This document shows, in pieces, positions 38,978 through 50,714 of a stretch of 64,000 nucleotides of DNA. The notes under the pieces were generated by a model that did no database searches, was not told the DNA's origin, and saw only the letters and a list, made by a program, of their open reading frames with translations. Numbering within the stretch: the first letter of the stretch is position 1; the number at the start of each line of letters is the position of its first letter. A program made the translations under genes and the position numbers. Location: NCBI GenBank assembly GCA_009746045.1, contig RPFO01000213.1, positions 8,683,814-8,747,813 on the forward strand, written 5' to 3'. The stretch comes from Mesostigma viride (lineage: Eukaryota > Streptophyta > Mesostigmatophyceae > Mesostigmatales > Mesostigmataceae).

Positions 38978-40240
38978 ACAGGGCTGGCCTGCCGCGCCCC
39001 ACGGTCGCGCACAAGGGCACTGTCGAGTCATGTACAAAACATTGTCTGCATGAAGTCATAGTGGGCATGACCGATGGTGCATGTGTTTACAAAGGATTGC
39101 CACTCAATGAATATTAATGAATGATGAACATGGGAGTTTGCATGGAAGTGTTTGGTCGTTATGGCTGCCGCTTGCAAAAAGCGGTACCCACATTGTGTCC
39201 TGCATGGCATAGCTTCATTGTGAGTTCCAGTTGTTAGGAAGTAATGAGTAAGGAAATACTTGCATGCAATGAACGGACTAGTAGTAGGACGCGTGCTGGA
39301 CGTGCCCGTGAGGTACGGAGCGTGGGATCGACGGTGCGGCGGGCCGGCGCGAGCGCGCGCGATGGGAGGCCCCCAAAGGAAGGCCGCCGAGCGTTCGCCC
39401 CCCGGCGTAGTAGGCCGGGCCGGTCGGCGGGCTCAACCCGGCGGGTCGAAGCTTTCGGCGGGGGCCTCAGGGCCCCTGGTGGCGTAGTGCGTCCGAATAA
39501 GTGGGGGGCCTTGGCCCCCCCACTAGTCCCCCTCTAGTGACTACGATTAACCCCAACGAAAAGATTGGGCAAACCGTGAGGACCGAAAAGTGGCCCGTAC
39601 GAAAACCGCGAGCGCAGGGCGACCGATAGTCAGGGCGATCCGGAGATCCGCGGTGGCGCCCAATCGCTGCAGTTGCCCGAAAAGTGGCAAACTAGGGAGA
39701 TCGAGTGTTAACGTTTCCTGAACGGGTGCTGAAATGCCTGATCTGTGCGGATCTGTTCAGAGCCTTTGCGTGCAGGGGGTGATCCGGTTCAGCACTTTTT
39801 TCAGCAGGGGGGGCGGCCCGCCAATGGGAGGATCAAGAAAACACAGGCAGGTTGACGGACCTGAAACGCGATGTCGGGTTGTTGCGGGCCGTCAAACTCT
39901 TGGCGCGAATCAAACAAGCCGGCAAAGGTTAACGGTTCTGTGACGCGGAAGTACAAAAACTACGAAGTATAGAACCCGCCGTCCTCAATATTCGTAGTGT
40001 TCAGTGCGGCAAGTCGACTGAACGTCCAGAAAATGTTTCGAAACCGTGATATTTTGGGCGTGACGGCCGTTTTGTTGTCGGCATTTCGTTCAGAAACCGC
40101 TTTACTGAGCGTTTCCGTTGCAGTTTTTTATTCAGACAGAAATTTAAGTCTGAACGGGATCTGACTGAATTTTATTTGAAAAGTGCACGCAAAATTTGAG
40201 TTGGAGGAGCGGAGCGTAGTACGATGCTTGCTGGACGAAC
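38978..40240. repeat. A10 macrosatellite spacer, truncated
   Basis: Right flank with the 44 bp deletion shared with A6/A7, then cassette A10, then an alpha-type variable zone (AATGGGAGGATCAAG near 39821). It stops at GCTTGCTGGACGAAC near 40240, inside what is the start of the core in other units. The core, splice-like interval and lead-in of an A unit are absent. Confidence 0.88.
39308..39548. repeat. GC-rich cassette with terminal hairpin, copy A10
   Basis: Same cassette with private changes (GAGGTACGG, GGGAGGCCCCC, and GTAGTAGGCCGGG, which shifts any reading frame). The hairpin is intact and is followed by CACTAGTCCCCCTCTAG. Confidence 0.85.
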
Positions 40241-40448
40241 TTTGCGAGATTCTTAGCGCTGATAGAATCTAAATTTTGCTGAAATCAAATGTGCTACGAA
40301 ATTTTGCCCTGAACGCATGCTAAACCCGGCCTGAAGTCGTTTTTGGTTGAGCGCTCACTAGTTTCGAGCAATAAAAACGAATTCAGGCCGATTTCAGGAC
40401 GAATTTTCGTAGTTCCGAGGAATAAAAATTGATTTGGAAGATTTCCCC
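40241..40448. other. A/B junction segment, no match to either unit
   Basis: About 200 bp of moderately AT-rich DNA between the truncated A10 spacer and an orphan cassette. It has a diverged internal repetition (TTCGAGCAATAAAAACGAAT near 40363 and TTCCGAGGAATAAAAATTG near 40414). No open frame or RNA gene is recognised. Confidence 0.6.
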
Positions 40449-40690
40449 GTGAGGGACGGAGCGTGGGATCGACGGTGCGGTGGGCCGGCGCGAGCGCGCG
40501 CGAGGGGAAGCCCCCAAAGGAAGGCCGCCGAGCGTTCGCCCCCCGGCGTAGTGACCGGCCCGGTAGGCGGGCTCAGCCCGGCGGGTCGAAGCTTTCGGCG
40601 AAGGCCTCAGGGCCCCTGGTGGCGTAGTGCGTCCGAATTCGTGGGGGGCCTTGGCCCCCCCACGCTAGTCCCCTACTAGTAACTACGATT
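40449..40690. repeat. Orphan GC-rich cassette at the A/B junction
   Basis: Eleventh copy of the GTGAGGGACGG... cassette, more diverged than the others (GAGGGGAAGCCC, GTAGTGACCGG, GAATTCGTGG). It lies outside an A right flank: upstream is AGATTTCCCC instead of GGACGTGCCC, so sequence identity begins at about CCCGTGAGG. It ends in GGGGGGCC-TT-GGCCCCCCCAC, then GCTAGTCCCCTACTAGTAAC, then runs directly into a B-type leader. Confidence 0.85.
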
Positions 40691-42277
40691 TACGACGCCC
40701 GAAAACTTTGGCCGAGGCCGTAGGCCGAAGGTGGGGCCGTCCCCCGCGCCCCCTAGCGCGGGAGCGGACGACGTCCAGGACCGTAGCGAGATGGCCAATC
40801 GGCGAAGTACAAAGAAATTCCCGAAGCTTGGAGATCGAGTCTCACATCTCCTGAACGGGTGCTGAAACGCTGAACACGTTCAGGGTTTCGCGGGCAGGTG
40901 GGGCGTCTCGCCAATCCGCGCGGCCTCAGGACGGTACGGCGCGTTGACTAATTTAACCGTCAAACGTTTGGGTCGCGAATGGATCTCTCCTCAAACTTTC
41001 CACAGTTTCCCGTTGCACCACTTTGGACAAGGGGACCAACCGGTGCACGCCGTTTTGAATAACGCGCTCGAGGTTAGGGCCACAACGTCAATGGAATGCG
41101 ATTTTCTGAACGGATGGATCAAATTTGCAGGACGGTTGGAAGGTTCAGAGCCGAACTGGCGTTCAGTCAGGGTGGGGCGAAATAGCAGTGGGAACTGGGA
41201 ATTATTGGCAAAGCGTGCGGCATGCTCGGGGCGAAAAACAAAGTGACGTGCTGCGCGAGCAATTTTCCTTGTGCTGGCTGGCGATGGCAGGCAACGTAGG
41301 CTAGAAAATTGGGATGGGGAATGCGCAGCCATGGTTTTATACGTCAAAATTTTATGTTTGAAGAGCAAGTGCGAAATTTTATGAGCTGGAGGTGCGTCAA
41401 CGGAGTGATACCTGCGTGGGAGAGGTCCGTGTCGCTATGGCGACCTGGAAATGGAATGTCGTTGTAGATTTAGGTATTGTAGTATCATGCTTAACTGCTT
41501 TACGTATTGGGTGCCTAGTGAAATCAGTTTGCTGTTCGTGGAAGGCTTGGGGTGTGGCCAACGAGCTTCTGCTGTCGCCACATCATATTGGAAAGAACGC
41601 TGGATTTTTTGCCACGGGACGTAACCGGCGATGCCGATGGTGAGGCGTTTGTTTCGATGACCGGGGTAGTACCTGCTCTCTTTCTGATGCATTTTCATGG
41701 TTGCGTTCTTTCCATTTCGCCGAATCCACCTAGTCGCAGCAAAGACATAGCGTAGCAAGGGTCTGCGTTTTATTTTCTTAGCCGTGCAGGACGCCATCTT
41801 CATGGTCCTTCGCATGTCCTGTGTGAACGTCCGTTGCCCAAGGATCTGTGATGCTTTTTTCTGGAATATACTGGGCGGTGAAAGCCCCTCTGGATGCTTG
41901 CCTGGTCACGGGTTTGGGGCGTCATTTACTGCTGTACTGGCTGACATTCATGGTGCTTTCTGCGTAAGCTGACTTGCTTCGCACGTGGATTTTGACTGGA
42001 CTGAAGAGCGCGTCTGGTAGCATGTTTACGTGGTGTATAAGGTGATCAATCAACCATTTGTTTATAGAAGGTGTGACAATAGAAGGTGTGTTATATATTT
42101 CTTCATCAAGCATGTCAAAAGTAATCTCCACTCGCTTACAACCTGAATTTTGCTTTGCTGGGTCTGCTGTGTTTGTGTCTCACTGTGCAGGCTATCCCCT
42201 TGGTTGATCAACCAGGTGATTTTTGGTGGCAGCGGGGCCATATACTCTTCTTGGCGTTTTTCATCCATGGCATGTCA
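40691..42277. repeat. B1 leader (spacer 5' of array B1)
   Basis: Starts TTTACGACGCCCGAAAAC. It includes its own GC-rich stretch (GGCCGTCCCCCGCGCCCCC to 40766) but no terminal hairpin of the A kind. From GACCTGGAAATGG near 41441 it is clearly homologous to the A core, with scattered substitutions and single-base indels. The splice-like interval is 41964-42190 (GTAAGCT to TGCAG). It lacks the long G-rich lead-in of A units; the array begins about 90 bp after the TGCAG. Confidence 0.88.
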
Positions 42278-43602
42278 ACCAACGCATGCATGCCAGCCCC
42301 TCCCACACCCACGCACACATGTTAGCTATACCCCACAAACCCACGCATGGATTCCAGCCACCCCCCACATGCCCGCATGCATGCCAGCCACCCCACCAAT
42401 CCACGCACGCATGCCAGCCACCCCCACACCCACGCACGCATGCCAGCCACCCCACAACCCACTTATGCATTCCAGCAACCCCCACAGCCACTTACGCATG
42501 CCAGCCACCCCCCACCCCCACGCACGCATGGCAGCCACCCCACGAACCCACGCACGCGTGCCAGCCCCCCCTTAAAACCACGCATGCATGGCAGCTCCCC
42601 ACCACACCCACGCATGCATGCCACTCCCCCCGCCAACCACCCACGCATGCCAGCCCCCCGACACACGCATGGCAGCCCCCCCCACACCCACGCACGCATG
42701 CCAGCCCTACCCCACATGCAGGCATGCATGCCAGCCACCCCCCACACCCACGCATGCATGCCAGCCCCTCCCACACCCACGCCCGCATGCCAGCTACCCC
42801 ACAAACCCACGCATGCATGCCAGCGACCCCCCACATGCACGCATGCATGCCAGCCACCCCACCAACCCACGCACGCATGCCAGCCCATCACAAACCCACT
42901 TATGCATGCCAGCCACCCCCCACACCCACGTACGCATGCCAGCCACCCCACACACCCACGCACGCATGGCAGCCACCCCACCAACCCACACACGCGTGCC
43001 AGCCCCCCCCTAACCCCACGCATGCATGGCAGCCCCCCACCACACCCACGCATGCATGCCACTCCCCCCCACACCCACGCACGCATGCGAGCCCCCCCCA
43101 CACCCACGCACGCATGCGAGCCCCCCCCACACCCACGCACGCATGCCAGCCCCACCCCACATGCAGGCATGCATGCCAGCCACCCCCCACACCCACGCAT
43201 GCATGCCAGCCCCTCCCACACCCACGCCCGCATGCCAGCTACCCCACAAACCCACGCATGCATGCCAGCGACCCCCCACATGCACGCATGCATGCCAGCC
43301 ACCCCACCAACCCACGCACGCATGCCAGCCCATCACAAACCCACTTATGCATGCCAGCCACCCCCCACACCCACGCACGCATGCCAGCCACCCCACACAC
43401 CCACGCACGCATGGCAGCCACCCCACGAACCCACACACGCGTGCCAGCCCCCCCTAACCCCACTTATGCATGGCAGCCCCCCACCACACCCACGCATGCA
43501 TGCCACTCCCCCCCACACCCACGCACGCATGCGAGCCCCCCCCACACCCACGCACGCATGCGAGGCCCCCCCACACCCACGCAAGCATGCCAGCCCCCCC
43601 CC
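42278..43602. repeat. Minisatellite array B1 with ~440 bp higher-order period
   Basis: Same ~30 bp monomer as the A arrays. A marker group (GGCAGC(T/C)CCCCACCACACC followed by ATGCCACTCC) recurs at 42590, 43028 and 43472, spacings 438 and 444 bp, so about 15 monomers form a higher-order unit. It ends CAGCCCCCCCCCATGAAG. Confidence 0.95.
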
Positions 43603-44390
43603 ATGAAGTCATAGTGGGCACCACGGAGTCATGCTATGATTTAATTTTTTCAATTTCATAATGGGAATGACGGATGGTGCATGTGTGAACAAAGGAATGA
43701 AAGGATTGCCACTCAATGAATATTAATTAATGATGAAAATGGGAGTTTGCATGGGAGTGTTTGGTCCTTATGGCTGGCTTGCAAAAAGCAGTACCCAAAT
43801 TTCGAAGTATTTGACAGCGAAATATCTGTAAAGTATATCGCATGGTATAATTAATTAATGAATGGTACGCTGAAATTCATTGTGCGGGCTCTCTCTGCAT
43901 GTGATAAACAATTTTAGCTTTGAGGGCATGCAACAAGACATGCTAGCATTAAAATGAAATTAAATTATAACATGACTAGTTGGGAGATCATGTACGACAT
44001 GTAGCATAATTACGTACATGGCCACAATTGTGCCAATCAGGGCCCTCCTCTAGGTAGACTGTGCTAGGCAATTACAATTAGACAAATAAGGTCATTCAAA
44101 AAGGTTTAATTCTTCACCTACCTCCATCCATCCAGCAAGGGAATATGTTAGCCAGTGCTACATGATGATCTCCCAACGGAGTCATGTTATGATGCGAAAT
44201 AGTTCAGGATAAAATTTGTCAGAATTTCACTGGCGATACGAACGTAACGAAATTTCCAAGTATCCGACGCCGAAATATGATTGTTGTATCGAATGGTATG
44301 CTGAAATTCATTGTGGTTCAGTCCGAGCTGACAAATTGGTCAGAAATTTCATTTTCGATTCGAACGTGACGAAATTTCCAAGTATCTCAC
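43603..44390. repeat. B1 right flank, AT-rich
   Basis: The first ~200 bp are homologous to the A right flank (CACTCAATGAATATTAATTA). The rest is specific to B units. It contains a diverged direct repeat with period 121 bp (GTCAGAATTT at 44218, GTCAGAAATT at 44339). A third related copy (AAATATCTGTAAAG ... TGAAATTCATTGTG) lies near 43820-43885. No coding or RNA feature is recognised. Confidence 0.85.
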
Positions 44391-44634
44391 GCTCGGAGAG
44401 CTTCCACGGTGTTCACGGGGAAGGGTCCGTTGCGCGTGGCGCACGGCGGCGGTTCGTCCCGGTCGGAATCGTCCGCCCGCGCGTCCTCCGTGGAAGGGTC
44501 TTGGCGCGTCGCGCGGGCCGGTGCGGTTGGCGCCCAGAAGGTCGACTATCGGCCTCTGGGCCGCTAGCGGCGAGTCACGTCCTCTCAAGTCGGGGAGGGG
44601 GGGCGATAGCCCCCCCTCCCCCACTTTTTTCTTG
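44391..44634. repeat. B-type GC cassette with terminal hairpin, copy B1
   Basis: GC-rich block beginning CTCGGAGAGCTTCC and ending in a strong hairpin, a GGGGAGGGGGGGC arm (from 44592), GATA loop and GCCCCCCCTCCCC arm (to ~44622), followed by ACTTTTTTCTTGT. The sequence is unrelated to the A cassette but the layout is the same: GC block, G/C hairpin, then CT(A/T)GT. Confidence 0.85.
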
Positions 44635-44929
44635 TTGCCCTTTATACTACTTTTTGGCTGCGCAAACTCTTCCGCAAACTCTTCCGGCAAACGTTGTCCG
44701 TACACTAGTAGCGCGAAAATCGGAACGCAAAATTTGTTTCCACAAAATCTTTCAGCAAATCGTGTCCGTAGGCTTTCTAGCGGCCTGTCACCGCGTAGCG
44801 TCCGGCGCCCAAACTCTTCTAAGACGAGTAGCCAAACAACCTCCAGCCAATTTCGCCAGCATTAGAGGAAATATACGTAACGGCTGAGTAACGGTCTAAT
44901 ACATTTAGTAGCTCAGCGTAGGAGCGAGC
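44635..44929. repeat. Y1 segment of the B1-specific insertion
   Basis: Starts TGCCCTTTATACTACTTTTT right after CTTGT. It has several CAAACTCTTCCG words and GGCTTTCTAGCGGCCTGTC. It is repeated as Y2 (45358-45657) with about 725-730 bp spacing. A related start occurs after the B4 cassette at 60563. Confidence 0.8.
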
Positions 44930-45357
44930 CAAAACGATGCGTGCCAAGTTGAGCTTGAAATTGGCCTAGGCGTTTGGAACGGACGAGGGAAATTGGCAGG
45001 GAAAACGGCGAGGAGAGGACCGATTCAAGGGGTATTTGGCGGTTGCTGGCAAAAAGCGAGAAAGCTGACGGACGGATCTGACGTACTGACATAACAGGTT
45101 TAGTTGCGGTTCGGTTCAGCCACCGGCTTCCCAAAATAGGCCAGCAAACCGTCCGGCACCATGAGTTTGCATGGAATCGAGGCGTAATCCAGGGGATCAC
45201 AGGCTGTGGCCGGCCGTACAGGTTCGGCTGTCTTGCTAGTGGGCGGGCTGTGTGAGCGGGAGTGTACGGCTGTGCTGGTACTCGCCGTTGAGGCACAAAA
45301 AGCCGTTGAGGCACAGAATCTGCCAAGTAGCGGGGGTTCGGGGGCGGAGCCCCCGAT
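44930..45357. repeat. X1 segment of the B1-specific insertion
   Basis: Runs from GTTGAGCTTGAAATTGGCC to the terminal hairpin GGGGGC (45340-45345), GGA loop, GCCCCC (45349-45354), followed by GATCTTGT. Nearly identical to X2 at a 728 bp offset. It is a third family of hairpin-terminated cassette. It carries the small tandem GCCGTTGAGGCACA, twice near 45284 and 45302. Confidence 0.85.
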
Positions 45358-45657
45358 CTTGTTGCCCTTTATACTACTTTTTGGCTGCGCCATTTGTTCC
45401 GCAAACTCTTCCGGCAAACGTTGTCCGTACCCGAGTAGCGCGAAAATCCGAACGCCAAAATTGTTTACGCAAAATCTTTACGCAGATCGCGGCCGTAGGC
45501 TTTCTAGCGGCCTGTCACCGCGTAGCGTCTGGCGCCGAAACTTTTCTCAACACGGAACTCAAACAAATACCTGCCAACCGTCAATCAGTAAAAGCGTTTC
45601 GACTAGAAACGGCCGTAACCTCCGCATAACGGTCTTATTTTCCAAGTAGCTAAGCGC
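45358..45657. repeat. Y2 segment of the B1-specific insertion
   Basis: Second Y copy, diverged from Y1 by substitutions and indels (GCGCCATTTGTTCCGC for the two CAAACTCTTCC words). It joins X1 at the same CTTGT junction that Y1 uses with the B cassette. Confidence 0.8.
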
Positions 45658-46084
45658 CAAAGCCTTGCGTTCCGAGTTGAGCTTGAAATTGGCCTAGGCG
45701 TTTGGAACGGACGAGGGAAATTGGCAAGGAAAACGGCGAGGAGAGGACCGATTCAAGGGGTATTTGGCGGTTGCTGGCAAAACGCGAGAAAGCTGACGGA
45801 CGGACCTGACCTACTGACAGACCAGGTTTAGTTGCGGTTCGGTTCAGCCACCGGCTTCCCAAAATAGGCCAGCAAACCGTCCGGCACCATGAGTTTGCAT
45901 GGAATCGTGGCGTAATCCATGGAATCACAGGCTGTGGCCGGCCGTACAGGTTCGGCTGTCTTGCTAGTGGGCGGGCTGTGTAAGCGGGAGTGTACGGCTG
46001 TGCTGGTACTCGCCGTTGAGGCACAAAACGCCGTTGAGGCACAGAATCTGCCAAGTAGCGGGGGTTCGGGGGCGGAGCCCCCGA
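45658..46084. repeat. X2 segment of the B1-specific insertion
   Basis: Second X copy, almost identical to X1. Its terminal hairpin and GATCTTGT are followed by CCCCTAATGTAACTACG, the start of the B2 leader. The same leader start follows the B cassette hairpin directly in B3/B4 (55691). The whole Y-X-Y-X block (~1.45 kb) is therefore an insertion at the CTTGT junction of this unit. Confidence 0.85.
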
Positions 46085-47696
46085 TCTTGTCCCCTAATGT
46101 AACTACGATTTATGAAGCCCGAAAACTTTGGCCGAGGCCGTAGGCCGAAGGTGGGGCCGTCCCCCGCGCCCCCTAGCGCGGGAGCGGACGACGTACAGGA
46201 CCGTAGCGAGATGGCCAATAGGCGTAGTACAAAGAAAATCCCCAAACCTTGGAGATCGATTCTCGAGTTTCCTGAACGGGTGCTGAAACGCTGAACATGT
46301 TCAGACTTTTGCGGGCAGGTGGGGCGTCTCGCCAATCCGCGCGGCCTCAGGAATTACGGCACGTTGACTTTTTTAAGCGTCAAACAAGCTACTGGCGAAC
46401 CGATATCTGTACTAAAACTTTTCACAGTTTCCCGTTGCACCACTTTGGACGGGGACCAACCGGTGCACGCCGTTTCGAATAACGCGCTCGAATAACGGCC
46501 ACAACGTGAATGGAATGCGATTTTCTGAACGCATGGATCAAATTTGCAGGACGGTTGGAAGGTTCAGAGCCGAACTGGCGTTCAGTCAGGGTGGGGCGAA
46601 ATAGCAGTGGGAACTGGGAATTATTGGCAAAGCGTGCGGCATGCTCGGGGCGAAAAACAAAGTGACGTGCTGCGCGAGCAATTTTCCTTGTGCTGGCTGG
46701 CGATGGCAGGCAACGTAGGCTAGAAAATTGGGATGGGGAATGCGCAGCCATGGTTTTATACGTCAAAATTTTATGTTTGAAGAGCAAGTGCGAAATTTTC
46801 TGAGCTGGAGGTGCGTCAACGGAGTGATACCTGCGTGGGAGAGGTCCGTGTCGCTATGGCGACCTGGAAATGGAATGTCGTTGTAGATTTAGGTATTGTA
46901 GTATCATGCTTAACTGCTTTACGTATTGGGTGCCTAGTGAAATCAGTTTGCTGTTCGTGGAAGGCTTGGGGTGTGGCCAACGAGCTTCTGCTGTCGCCAC
47001 ATCATATTGGAAAGAACGCTGGATTTTTTGCCACGGGACGTAACCGGCGATGCCGATGGTGAGGCGTTTGTTTCGATGACCGGGGTAGTACCTGCTCTCT
47101 TTCTGATGCATTTTCATGGTTGCGTTCTTTCCATTTCGCCGAATCCACCTAGTCGCAGCAAAGACATAGCGTAGCAAGGGTCTGCGTTTTATTTTCTTAG
47201 CCGTGCAGGACGCCATCTTCATGGTCCTTCGCATGTCCTGTGTGAACGTCCGTTGCCCAAGGATCTGTGATGCTTTTTTCTGGAATATACTGGGCGGTGA
47301 AAGCCCCTCTGGATGCTTGCCTGGTCACGGGTTTGGGGCGTCATTTACTGCTGTACTGGCTGACATTCATGGTGCTTTCTGCGTAAGCTGACTTGCTTTG
47401 CACGTGGATTTTGACTGGACTGAAGAGCGCGTCTGGTAGCATGTTTACGTGGTGTATAAGGTGATCAATCAACCATTTGTTTATAGAAGGTGTGACAATA
47501 GAAGGTGTGTTATATATTTCTTCATCAAGCATGTCAAAAGTAATCTCCACTCGCTTACAACCTGAATTTTGCTTTGCTGGGTCTGCTGTGTTTGTGTCTC
47601 ACTGTGCAGGCTATCCCCTTGGTTGATCAACCAGGTGATTTTTGGTGGCAGCGGGGCCATATACTCTTCTTGGCGTTTTTCATCCATGGCATGTCA
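46085..47696. repeat. B2 leader
   Basis: Homologous to the B1 leader. Practically identical to 55691-57302 (offset 9,606 bp), sharing the private TGCTTTGCACGTGG variant near 47394 and 57000. The splice-like interval starts at GTAAGCT near 47383 and ends at TGCAG near 47609. Confidence 0.9.
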
Positions 47697-50000
47697 ACCA
47701 ACGCATGCATGCCAGCCCCTCCCACACCCACGCACACATGTTAGCTATACCCCACAAACCCACGCATGGATTCCAGCCACCCCCCACATGCCCGCATGCA
47801 TGCCAGCCACCCCACCAATCCACGCACGCATGCCAGCCACCCCCACACCCACGCACGCATGCCAGCCACCCCACAACCCACTTATGCATTCCAGCAACCC
47901 CCACAGCCACTTACGCATGCCAGCCACCCCCCACCCCCACGCACGCATGGCAGCCACCCCACGAACCCACGCACGCGTGCCAGCCCCCCCTTAAAACCAC
48001 GCATGCATGGCAGCTCCCCACCACACCCACGCATGCATGCCACTCCCCCCGCCAACCACCCACGCATGCCAGCCCCCCGACACACGCATGGCAGCCCCCC
48101 CCACACCCACGCACGCATGCCAGCCCTACCCCACATGCAGGCATGCATGCCAGCCACCCCCCACACCCACGCATGCATGCCAGCCCCTCCCACACCCACG
48201 CCCGCATGCCAGCTACCCCACAAACCCACGCATGCATGCCAGCGACCCCCCACATGCACGCATGCATGCCAGCCACCCCACCAACCCACGCACGCATGCC
48301 AGCCCATCACAAACCCACTTATGCATGCCAGCCACCCCCCACACCCACGTACGCATGCCAGCCACCCCACACACCCACGCACGCATGGCAGCCACCCCAC
48401 CAACCCACACACGCGTGCCAGCCCCCCCCTAACCCCACGCATGCATGGCAGCCCCCCACCACACCCACGCATGCATGCCACTCCCCCCCACACCCACGCA
48501 CGCATGCGAGCCCCCCCCACACCCACGCACGCATGCGAGCCCCCCCCACACCCACGCACGCATGCCAGCCCCACCCCACATGCAGGCATGCATGCCAGCC
48601 ACCCCCCACACCCACGCATGCATGCCAGCCCCTCCCACACCCACGCCCGCATGCCAGCTACCCCACAAACCCACGCATGCATGCCAGCGACCCCCCACAT
48701 GCACGCATGCATGCCAGCCACCCCACCAACCCACGCACGCATGCCAGCCCATCACAAACCCACTTATGCATGCCAGCCACCCCCCACACCCACGTACGCA
48801 TGCCAGCCACCCCACACACCCACGCACGCATGGCAGCCACCCCACCAACCCACACACGCGTGCCAGCCCCCCCTAACCCCACGCATGCATGGCAGCCCCC
48901 CACCACACCCACGCATGCATGCCACTCCCCCCCACACCCACGCACGCATGCGAGCCCCCCCCCACACCCACGCACGCATGCGAGGCCCCCCCACACCCAC
49001 GCAAGCATGCCAGCCCCACCCCACATGCAGGCAAGCATGCCAGCCACCCCCCACACCCACGCATGCATGCCAACCCCTCCCACACCCACGCCTGCATGCC
49101 AGCTACCCCACAAACCCACGCATGCATGCCAGCGACCCCCCACATGCACGCATGCATGCCTGCCACCCCACCAACCCACGCACGCATGCCAGCCCATCAC
49201 AAACCCACTTATGCATGCCAGCCACCCCCCACACCCACGTACGCATGCCAGCCACCCCACACACCCACGCACGCATGGCAGCCACCCCACCAACCCACAC
49301 ACGCGTGCCAGCCCCCCCCTAACCCCACGCATGCATGGCAGCCCCCCACCACACCCACGCATGCATGCCACTCCCCCCCACACCCACGCACGCATGCGAG
49401 CCCCCCCCACACCCACGCACGCATGCGAGCCCCCCACACACCCACGCACGCATGGCAGCCACCCCACGAACCCACACACGCGTGCCAGCCCCCCCCTAAC
49501 CCCACGCATGCATGGCAGCCCCCCACCACACCCACGCATGCATGCCACTCCCCCCCACACCCACGCACGCATGCGAGCCACCCCCCACACCCACGCATGC
49601 ATGCCAACCCCTCCCACACCCACGCCTGCATGCCAGCTACCCCACAAACCCACGCATGCATGCCAGCGACCCCCCACATGCACGCATGCATGCCTGCCAC
49701 CCCACCAACCCACGCACGCATGCCAGCCCATCACAAACCCACTTATGCATGCCAGCCACCCCCCACACCCACGTACGCATGCCAGCCACCCCACACACCC
49801 ACGCACGCATGGCAGCCACCCCACGAACCCACACACGCGTGCCAGCCCCCCCCTAACCACACGCATGCATGGCAGCCCCCCACCACACCCACGCATGCAT
49901 GCCACTCCCCCCCACACCCACGCACGCATGCGAGCCCCCCCCACACCCACGCACGCATGCGAGGCCCCCCACACCCACGCAAGCATGCCAGCCCCCCCCC
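47697..50000. repeat. Minisatellite array B2 with expanded higher-order repeat
   Basis: Same monomer. The higher-order marker (GGCAGC(T/C)CCCCACCACACC) occurs at about 48009, 48447, 48891, 49337, 49514 and 49871. Spacings of 438, 444, 446, 177 and 357 bp show three full-length higher-order units followed by two shortened ones. Nearly identical to B4, down to the shortened units. Confidence 0.95.
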
Positions 50001-50714
50001 ATGAAGTCATAGTGGGCACCACGGAGTCATGCTATGTTTTAATTTTTTCAATTTAATAATGGGAATGACGGATGGTGCATGTGTGAACAAAGGAATGAAA
50101 GGATTGCCACTCAATGAATATTAATTAATGATGAAAATGGGAGTTTGCATGGGAGTGTTTGGTCCTTATGGCTGGCTTGCAAAAAGCAGTACCCAAATTT
50201 CGAAGTATTTGACAGCGAAATATCTGTAAAGTATATCGCATGGTATAATTAATTAATGAATGGTACGCTGAAATTCATTGTGCGGGCTCTCTCTGCATGT
50301 GATAAACAATTTTAGCTTTGAGGGCATGCAACAAGACATGCTAGCATTAAAATGAAATTAAATTATAACATGACTAGTTGGGAGATCATGTACGACAGAC
50401 ATGTAGCATAATTACGTACATGGCCACAATTGTGCCAATCAGGGCCCTCCTCTAGGTAGACTGTGCTAGGCAATTACAATTAGACAAATAAGGTCATTCA
50501 AAAAGGTTTAATTCTTCACCTACCTCCATCCATCCAGCAAGGGAATATGTTAGCCAGTGCTACATGATGATCTCCCAACGGAGTCATGTTATGATGCGAA
50601 ATAGTTCAGGATAAAATTTGTCAGAATTATTTCATTGTGGTTCAGTCCGAGCTGAAAATTTGTCAGAAATTTTAATTTCGATACGAACGTGACGAAATTT
50701 CCAAGTATCTCACG
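50001..50714. repeat. B2 right flank, AT-rich
   Basis: As in B1, but about 100 bp shorter near 50630 (GTCAGAATTATTTCATTGTGG), where one copy of the 121 bp direct repeat is lost. There is also a 4 bp duplication (GACAGACATG near 50396). Both changes are shared only with B4. Confidence 0.87.

Noticed and set aside
40449-40690. Orphan GC cassette as a complete Helitron
   Set aside because: A hairpin plus CTAG|T is present, but no defined 5' TC terminus or empty site could be shown. Kept only as a hypothesis in the cassette finding.
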